Shown here piece after piece: positions 56,916-64,000 of a DNA stretch of 64,000 nucleotides (position 1 is its first letter; each line of letters opens with the position of its first letter). The stretch covers positions 6,236,467 to 6,300,466 of the forward strand of contig JAZAYU010000034.1 in NCBI GenBank assembly GCA_038501625.1, given 5' to 3'. The notes under the pieces were generated by a model that was not told where the DNA came from, did not search any database, and worked only from the letters and a program-made list of their open reading frames with translations. A program made the position numbers and the translations under genes. This DNA comes from Corbicula japonica (Eukaryota; Mollusca; Bivalvia; Venerida; Cyrenidae).

Positions 56916-57613
56916 TTAAGGCATCGCCACACTCCTCCCAATCATATTCATCAATAAAATAAAAATCATCAAATCTCAGTAATGACAAAATGCCATTCAA
57001 TGAAACTTTGCACAAATGAAGGTTACTAATGTATCTTTATTTTGCATACAGTAAGACAAAATAGAAAAGTAAAGAAACAAAGCTAGACCTAAAAATTCCT
57101 TGAATTCTATTTACATAAATTCACAAAAACTAGGCGATGCAGAACATAACTTTAAATTACCTCGTGAGCGCAATGATACTGACAAGAAAATGTTGTGTAC
57201 TTTGTAAAAAACGTTCAACTATTACAAGAGAAATCAGTGATTGTCATCAGTTTACGCGACCAGGAAATTGAAGGTCAAACACACTTTTACTAATATCTCG
57301 TCAAGTTTACATAAGTAAATCATGAGGACACAATAAATTGTTGTCAGTATCATATTACTCATGTGGGCATTTAAAATGATGTTTTGTGTTCTTTAGTTTT
57401 TGTGAATTTATGTAAATAGAAGTTGAGGGAATTTTTAGATCTCGCTATTTTTCTTTACTTTTCTTATATGTCTTACCATCTGTAAAATAAAGATATATTA
57501 ATAACATACACTTGTGCAAAGTTTCATTTAACAGCATTTTGCTGTTATTGAGATTTTAATAATTTTCTTTTTATCGATGAATAGAATTGGGAGGAGTGTG
57601 GCAGGCCCTTAAG
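56916..57613. mobile_element. Large foldback element FB2 (about 698 bp)
   Basis: 'ttaaggcatcgccacactcc' at the left is the inverse of 'ggagtgtggcaggcccttaa' at the right. The arms go on through 'aatgaaactttgcac' / 'gtgcaaagtttcatt', 'tctatttacataaattcac' / 'gtgaatttatgtaaataga' and 'gatactgaca' / 'tgtcagtatc'. The centre contains CGCGACCAGGAAATTGAAGG, shared with FB1 on the opposite strand, and length is almost the same as FB1 (695 bp). 57614-58533 beyond it holds nothing I can name. Confidence 0.75.
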
Positions 57614-58533
57614 AAGACTCTAGCACTGTATAAACAATCTATTTTTCAAAACGACTTAGCACTTGATCAGACAGTGATACCCACCAATGTTTGGCTATTC
57701 AATCTGTAAAAAAACACCCCTCATAAGCATTTTTATTATGAAATTAACTGTCATGGTTAGGAAGCATTAGTTAACATGTACCGGACTAGAGAACACACTT
57801 TTATTATATATTATAAATATCAATTGTGACTGTAAAAATCAAAGCACTTGCAAAACTTTGGTATAATTTACAAAGCATCATAAAACCATTCCCAACCACC
57901 ACCTCAATATTAACAAATATTATTTATTAAACAATTTGCTCTGTAAAACTTACTAAAAGCTATCTCTTGACGAACATTTTGTAGATACAGGTTATTACTT
58001 CAGATTTACTTCAATTAACAACAGATCTTGCATTAGCATCTAGCCATATCTTTGGTTATTCATATAATCCTTTATGCACAGACTATTCACATTCATATAT
58101 AGAACTATTAAGCAGAGCATTAGTGGCCCAACAACATACATAACAAGACCTCTTTTTAAAAAATAATGAAGCATTTGTATCTTTAGCCTACAAATCACAC
58201 ACCTTGAGCAATAATCTTTTAACGCAATAATCTGCTGAAGACTTGAGAGGTCAAATTTCCCTGGAATGTTATTGCAAACAAACAAGTAAACTTGTCATGC
58301 ACCAAATATCATAATTTCTTATTACTTGCAGCTTCCTTTGCAACCAGAATTACTCCAACCCTGTTTTTTAAACAAATACAATCTTTCAGAAATATTGTAG
58401 TAAATTTGTGTATTATGCCATTGATCAAAACAAAAGATGATATGTTTAAGATAGCTCTTTCACAGTGGAAAATGGCACTTCATGATTCTTCTATATAATC
58501 TAGTCTCAACAATAATTTACAACCTGCTGCAAA

Positions 58534-58775
58534 TTAAGCCTTACCTCCATAGATACATCTTCATTGAGTGGGCGAACAGTTTAGATCCAGATCAGCCGGC
58601 ACACCCTTGCCTTCTGATCAAGATTTAAACTGTTCACTTTCTGATGTGAAAGGTTATTTCTGATCAAAATGAGACAAGTGCAGATCCTGATCAGACGGCA
58701 TGGATGTGCCGGCTGATCTGGATCTACACTGGTCTTACATGCGTAAAATTGTGTATATATGGAGGAAAGGGTTAA
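58534..58775. mobile_element. P1-family palindromic MITE
   Basis: TTAAGCCTTACCTCCATAGA at the left and 'tatggaggaaagggttaa' at the right, two good hairpins with the spacer 'aggttatttctgatc'. It lies downstream of SSR1 and could fall in its 3' UTR. Confidence 0.78.
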
Positions 58776-59164
58776 TTATAACCACACCCAACTCTGTATT
58801 TACATATATCTTAAAATGTTCAGGGCAATTAAACTGAAAACAGAGATTCTTATCTTTTTTAAATAACTTTTACTTGCGCACATATAACACTCTAGCTTTA
58901 CACAGAATGCTTCCAAATAAAAATATCCTCAGTGCACAGTTAACCAGCTGTTTTTTTTCTAATTTCTTAAAATCTAGTTTTCAGTTCAATGCATACTAAA
59001 ATTTACATTATCACATAAACCTTAAGTTCTCTAGTCCGGTAGCAACAGAATCACATGTTTCCTTGTGAAAAGTTCAATAATATACTGTTTGTCTGTATAA
59101 CTAGCATATATTCTAGATACTGGAAAACTGGTAACTTTTTCTTCAATCATCTCCAAGCAGAAGA

Positions 59165-62100
59165 TTATTCTTCGCCGGAGCCACGCTTGCTTTTTCGTTT
59201 CCGTGGTGATCCACCCCTCGGTGATCCCTTTGGGGACTTGCCTGAAACAAAAGATATTTATATAGCAACATGCTTTTTGTTATTTTATTTTCTTACATAT
59301 CAAAAATTTAACTTCTTGTTAAATTTCCCATTTGAAAATATGCAGAACATTAAAATTTTCAAAAATTCTATTACATTACTGGACTTGGAGAACTTAAACC
59401 ATGGCAAAACTAGACTGTGTCCTCAGGACACTGATGCCCCCACTGCTGCAACAACATTTGTTACAAAATTTTGTACCAGGTATTAACAACATGTGGTGAT
59501 CATGATTAGTAAAAGAGGAGTAAGTGCCACAAAATTTAATAACTAACAAAAACGAAGGCCCATAACTCTGGTGAAAATTGTTGCAAGACAATGTCCTTTA
59601 CAACAATCTTCACATCATGTCTAATCATCTGTGCAAGTTTGAAAGAAATCAGCTAAATAGAAAATGTGGAGTTGATGCCACAAATTTTTGTAAGTGAAAT
59701 AAACAAAGGGCCATAACTGTGGTAAAAATGGCAGCAGGAAAAAATCTTTTCTTTTTGATCATCTACCCATCCAGCTTGATAATGTGTGCAAGTTATAAAG
59801 AAATCTGTCCAAAAGTAAATGTGGAGTTAATGCCACAAGATATTATTACTGAAAAAAAAACAATGGGCCATAACTCTGGTAAAAATGGTCGCACGAAAAA
59901 ATCCTTTCTTCACGATCATCTACACATCTTGCTTCATCATCTGTGCAAGTTTGCAAGAAATCCCAGACCAGTCGCCATTTCAGCCAATCAGATGCTCGAG
60001 ATTTGAGGCTGGTTTCCTAACTCAGTTTTATAACCTTCAACCTTGATGTATACTTACTCATGCCCTGAAGAGTTTCCTGTGGGAGCCAGCTGTAATCCAC
60101 ATCGGTCTTCTGGGTGCCCATCTCCACTTTGGGGGCAGACTTTCCCTTTCCCAAATGCTTTTTCTGAAACAAAATGCGAAGATCTATAAGTAAGAGAAGC
60201 TGTAGACAACCCAACAATTTGGGCTGTTATAAGACAATAGTCAGCCTTATCAACAGCATTCACAAACTAAATACAAACAGTGCAGAAGTTTGACCTTCAT
60301 GAAACTACTCATATCTGTCAAAACACGTTTTCAAACATGTCAAGTTTACAAGGTTTCAGTTTTGTGTTGTTTTTTTCTAATTGTAAAATATTCATGCAAG
60401 TACTGGTTAGAACTTAATGAAATTTCAACATCAAATACTGACCATGTTACAATCCCAATTTATGGTACTTTGAAAGCTTGCGAAATTAAATATCTTAAAA
60501 TCTGAAACATTTAAATTTTTGGTAGTGATCTGTTTTTATACCCGAGATAAAAAGTTTATTCATGCAATAAAGTTTTTTCAATAACAAAGTTTCTAAAAAA
60601 GCATCAAGTAAACCAAACCCAATGTTCACATTAGGAATCTTATATATACTTACTCCGAATCCTGTGAGAACTTGATGAAGACCAAAAAGGAGCAGTACTA
60701 CAATGGCAGCCAAGAAGACGTACAGGAAGAATGTTTCCCCATCTAGACCCTCATCTGGTTCCACAACATTGATCGTCTCATTAAATACAGCATTCTGGAA
60801 CTCGTTACCTTCCTGGAAATATTCAACATCAAAGTTAGAGCTGGAATTAAAAAGTACAGTCAAACCCGTTTTCAAAGACCACTCGGGTGAAAACCAACAT
60901 GCGGTCTTTGAAGGCAGGTGATCTTGGTTCATATGTCAAGTTTTTCATTTATTATTCAGACAAATATGCTTTTTTTCTGCAAGTGATCTTTGTATGCAGC
61001 TGCTCTTCTGCTCAGATTGGACTGTATCTGACCAGAATGATGCCGAACTGGTAAACTACATGTCAAAAATCTACAAAAATAAATATAAATTTTTTTAAAT
61101 TATATCAATGTTAGAGAGACACCTATACCCTGCCACCATGACAATGGCAAGGCTCAAACATATCTCATTTATTATCTAGCAAGTTTCAAGAAGGTTCTTC
61201 ATAAATATTTTATGCAACCGCTGGCAATAACTTGCTTGTATTTTGACAAATTGATTATGCTACTTTATTCTTTCTTAAATTCACATTCCTATCAAATGTT
61301 ATTCAGTATCGGATTTTTAAATCTAACAACAAATTCTATCTACTTCAAAATCCTATTTGAGCTAGACCTTATTTTATATCAAGCCACAGGTATTTACTTT
61401 TCATGTCTCTAAAGTGAAAGCATCACTGATGCATTTATACTCTAGATCAGAATGTTAGAGAGACACCTATACCCTGCCATCAAGATAATGGCAAGGCTCA
61501 AACATATCTCATTTATTATCTAGCAAGTTTCAAGAAGGTTCGTCATAAATTCATTTATGCAACCGCTGGCAATAACTTGCATAGTTTGAAATATTACATG
61601 TAACCAGAAGCAAAATGTTTCTTTCTTTCTTTGAAATCTATGGACTGAAACTTTAATATCCTGTACAATGATTCCATTGTGATACAATTTTTAAAATTGT
61701 ATTTCTTCATATTCATTAAATGTTATAAAATGCACTTTTTAAAATTGTTCAAAGTGCAACTGCCTTTTGTTTTTTTCAACATTATTGGTGATAACTATGT
61801 TTTGTTCATTTCTTAAATGTCAAGTATACTAAATACAGTAAATATGTAGTTGGTCAAAAAATTAGTATAGCATCAATTTCACCTCTTTTGTTCATTTCTT
61901 AAATGTCAAGTATACTAAATACAGTAAATATGTAGTTGGAGGGTCAAAAAATTAGTATAGCATCAATTTCACCTCTATTTGAGACTGACCACTTTTTACT
62001 TGGCCCACTGATACTTGCTTCACATCTCCCTCTCACATCGATAATAGAATAGTATGTATGATCCATTTAAACTAGGGTTTTGACCTTTAAAAACTGGATT

Positions 62101-63808
62101 TACATTGATGTCTTGATTTGACACAATTTCCACTTCTGATAACTCAAATCAGAGCATGGGCTAATTAATCCAGGAGAATTCAAAAAGTGATCAAAATTTG
62201 AAATACACAATACAAGTTACAATAATCAATCGCAAAAATTTAAGTTTGTCAGACTAAGACTTCAAATGTTAGAGAGACACCTATACCCTGCCACCATGAC
62301 AATGGCAAGACTCAAACATATCTCATTTATTATCTAGCAAGTTTCAAGAAGGTTCTTCATAAATATTTTATGCAACCGCTGGCAATAACTTGCGTACAGT
62401 TTGAGTAAATTAACCAGTTCTTCACAGGCTTATTAAGGACCTGCTGATTATACCTGCATTTATAAAAACATTAAAAATTAATTGTTAAATGCACCAACAT
62501 GGTAACCACCAAGGAGGACATCATTGGTTTCAATCATTTTACTAAGAAAGCCATCAATCACTGACAGATACACCAAGGACCGTCTTATCATTTTGTATGC
62601 TTTTATTTTCGCAGGTTTAGCCAACTTATCTTTTACAAAGAGCAGAGATTGTTTTCCTTCACAGAGTGCTTTCCTCTTGCAATTTTAATTTAAGCAATTT
62701 TTACACAATGTTACCACTAACATGTTTGTTATTCCCTAAATTTTAAGATACTGGATTCTTTCCCTGTCAGTGAGCAAAAAGCTCTGCTATACAGAAGGAT
62801 TCTCAAAGTCTTTATACATACAGCATCCTTGTACTTGAGAAGGATGGTCAAGCCGAATGGTCTAGAGTTGAAAGCTTCGCTGGGGGTAAATCCATACTCA
62901 AATGAGGCTTCCTTCTTGGGTTCTACGACTTGGTTTACAACAAGGGCTGTGAACTGTAAACAGAGTAAATTCAGAAACTGTCTAAAATATCGTTCAAATT
63001 TAACTAGCAAAATATACAAAGTTAGAAAAATCTTCAATTCGAACATGCCTAGTGAAATATATTTTAACTAAATCTGGATCATTCTTGAAGATTTTTACCC
63101 CTTGCTTTTGTAACCCTTTGTAAATTCCAAATGTGATCAGCACAAATTTCAAGATAATGAGCTCTTTTCATTCTTTGATTTTAAAGCAATAACCGCCCCC
63201 AAAATGATCAAAAAATATAAAGAACCACTTACATTCTGTATGTAGAAGGAGTAATCTTGTGGGTATCGGAAAGATGTTTCAAGGCTTTTTACTTCGAAGT
63301 CTTTGTCACCATTGTTCTTGAAACCAACCATAAACCTTACAGGTTTGCCAGATGGGAGATCTTGAATGCACAAATCACTAGTAAATTAATTATAAATAAC
63401 ATAAAAGAGAAAAATTGATAAATCATAAATGATCCAAGAGGAAAATATGTATTTCCACAAAAACTATTACCAGAAAATCTAATTTCCTTTGTCCTTAGTT
63501 ATCCACATAAAAAATTCTGTCTTTGATAGGTGTGTAGGAAAACTGCAAATAACTTTTTTTCAAGGTTGCCCCAAAGACTGAACACCCTTTGATACATGTG
63601 AAAGATAATTAAATTAAAAAGTAGAACCAGCCATCATTGTCACATTGTTTGCCAAATGCCAATGAGATAAAAGCCATAGCTATGGAAAAAGGGTTACAGA
63701 GTATGGGTACCCACCATTAGAGTTTACTGGTCTGGTGAACAAGATGGTAGCATCAACATCTGCTGATGGCTTCAGTTGAGTATCCTCTTCTTCTTCCCCT
63801 TCCTCTCC
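59165..63808 (-). CDS. SSR1: Translocon-associated protein subunit alpha (TRAP-alpha), 5' partial
   Basis: Six exons: 63808-63715, 63360-63233, 62953-62822, 60812-60654, 60163-60058 and 59241-59165, 696 nt and 231 residues, all phases matching. The order is typical of SSR1: acidic lumenal stretch (EEGEEEED), [18 protein letters not shown], a conserved RPFGL segment, two N-glycosylation sequons (NFT, NET), DGLDGE-like acidic turn, one membrane segment (about 25 residues, [18 protein letters not shown]), then the cytosolic VEMGT and WLPQETL motifs and a basic tail. TRAP-alpha is an ER membrane glycoprotein that sits beside the Sec61 channel and assists translocation of some signal sequences. 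The signal-peptide exon(s) lie beyond the right edge. The tail [14 protein letters not shown] differs in detail from vertebrate SSR1 but has the same character. Confidence 0.93.
59405..59965. repeat. Composite repeat (GTGTCC hairpin family), right end lost
   Basis: The left palindrome GTGTCCTCAGGACAC at 59417 and 'gatgcccccactgctgc' lead into three units of about 155 bp starting near 59558, 59708 and 59865 ('gggccataactctggt', 'gtggagttaatgccac'). The array stops abruptly at a P2 half copy. It lies in the last intron of SSR1. Confidence 0.65.
59966..60042. mobile_element. P2 palindrome, right half only
   Basis: 'gaccagtcgccatttcagcc' to 'ctcagttttataacctt'. The left half is missing at the junction with the composite repeat. 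It ends 15 bp from the donor of SSR1 exon 60058-60163. Confidence 0.7.
61111..61235. repeat. Intronic repeat R3, copy 1
   Basis: A 125-bp block from 'ttagagagacacctatac' to 'aaccgctggcaataacttgc', one of three near-identical copies in the 1.8-kb SSR1 intron 60813-62821. Confidence 0.85.
61455..61580. repeat. Intronic repeat R3, copy 2
   Basis: 126 bp, same ends; a few changes (such as 'ccatcaagataatgg' for 'ccaccatgacaatgg' and 'gttcgtcat' for 'gttcttcat'). Same orientation as the others. Confidence 0.85.
61801..61976. repeat. Tandem duplication of an 86-90 bp unit
   Basis: Units 61801-61886 and 61887-61976 begin 'tttgttcatttcttaaatgt' and end 'atcaatttcacctct'. They differ by a four-base insertion after 'gtagttgg'. 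Confidence 0.9.
62269..62393. repeat. Intronic repeat R3, copy 3
   Basis: 125 bp, nearly identical to copy 1 (only 'ggcaagactc' for 'ggcaaggctc' noticed). The spacers between copies share no similarity. Confidence 0.85.
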
Positions 63809-63944
63809 CTGAAACAAAACAAAAATCCCTGAATCTGGAGATCCAGTTGCAGTTCTTTCATCTGCAAGAATTCCAGAGTGCTTATCTGTGGTCTTGATAT
63901 AATTCAAAGTAGGAGGGGCTTTGATGAAATTAGAAGTGGATTAT

Positions 63945-64000
63945 GGGCTTGAAACTAGACTTAATCCATAGGACAACGATGCCCCATCTTCTGCAAATTC
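63945..64000. repeat. Left end of a composite repeat, cut by the window edge
   Basis: 'gaaactagacttaatcc', 'ataggacaacgatgcccc' resembles the left ends at 46158 and 59405, with a degraded hairpin. Confidence 0.45.

Overview
The window is eukaryotic nuclear DNA from an invertebrate, most likely a bivalve mollusc and plausibly a venerid clam. The coding exons are split by GT-AG introns, AT-rich non-coding DNA dominates, and the repeat content fits bivalves: composite elements with central tandem arrays of about 150-166 bp, and many short palindromic MITE-like elements. The species is my inference from repeat style; no marker gene here fixes it.

Layout. 0-3.1 kb: two small secreted ten-cysteine proteins of astakine/prokineticin type on the + strand (the first cut by the left edge), with a decayed third exon-3 copy between them. 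3.1-16 kb: almost pure repeats, including twin composite elements at 5063-9242 and 9448-11282 built on a 166-bp unit. 16.17-18.01 kb: a long 3'-terminal exon (611 codons, - strand) of an unrecognised lysine-rich, probably nuclear protein. 18-22.7 kb: non-coding DNA with two foldback elements. 22.69-24.42 kb: an amidohydrolase-3 (YtcJ-like) coding region, + strand, with one frameshift and one in-frame TGA. 24.5-29.5 kb: non-coding. 29.56-39.60 kb: an eight-exon - strand gene for a 1037-residue, mostly disordered protein with a canonical YX4L-hydrophobic eIF4E-binding motif and a C-terminal Gly-Phe-Gly heptad array; all exon phases agree. 42.9-45.2 kb: a P1 palindrome that contains a TIR element that contains a 117-bp hammerhead-bearing insertion, followed by a 5'-truncated Penelope-like retroelement with its own hammerhead-like fold. 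46.2-48.0 kb: another composite array element. 51.65-54.08 kb: a three-exon secreted protein of unknown family, + strand. 56.9-57.6 kb: a second copy of the large foldback family. 59.17-63.81 kb: six 3' exons of SSR1 (TRAP-alpha), - strand, running off the right edge.

The genes do not form a functional cluster. SSR1 is ordinary housekeeping secretory machinery and the astakine-like pair is a local tandem family. The liveliest biology is in the mobile DNA: hammerhead-carrying retroelements, foldbacks with a conserved unpaired core, and several unrelated composite elements sharing one architecture (hairpin left end, tandem core, hairpin or GC-rich right end). No RNA polymerase III genes, rRNA or CRISPR-like arrays were seen.
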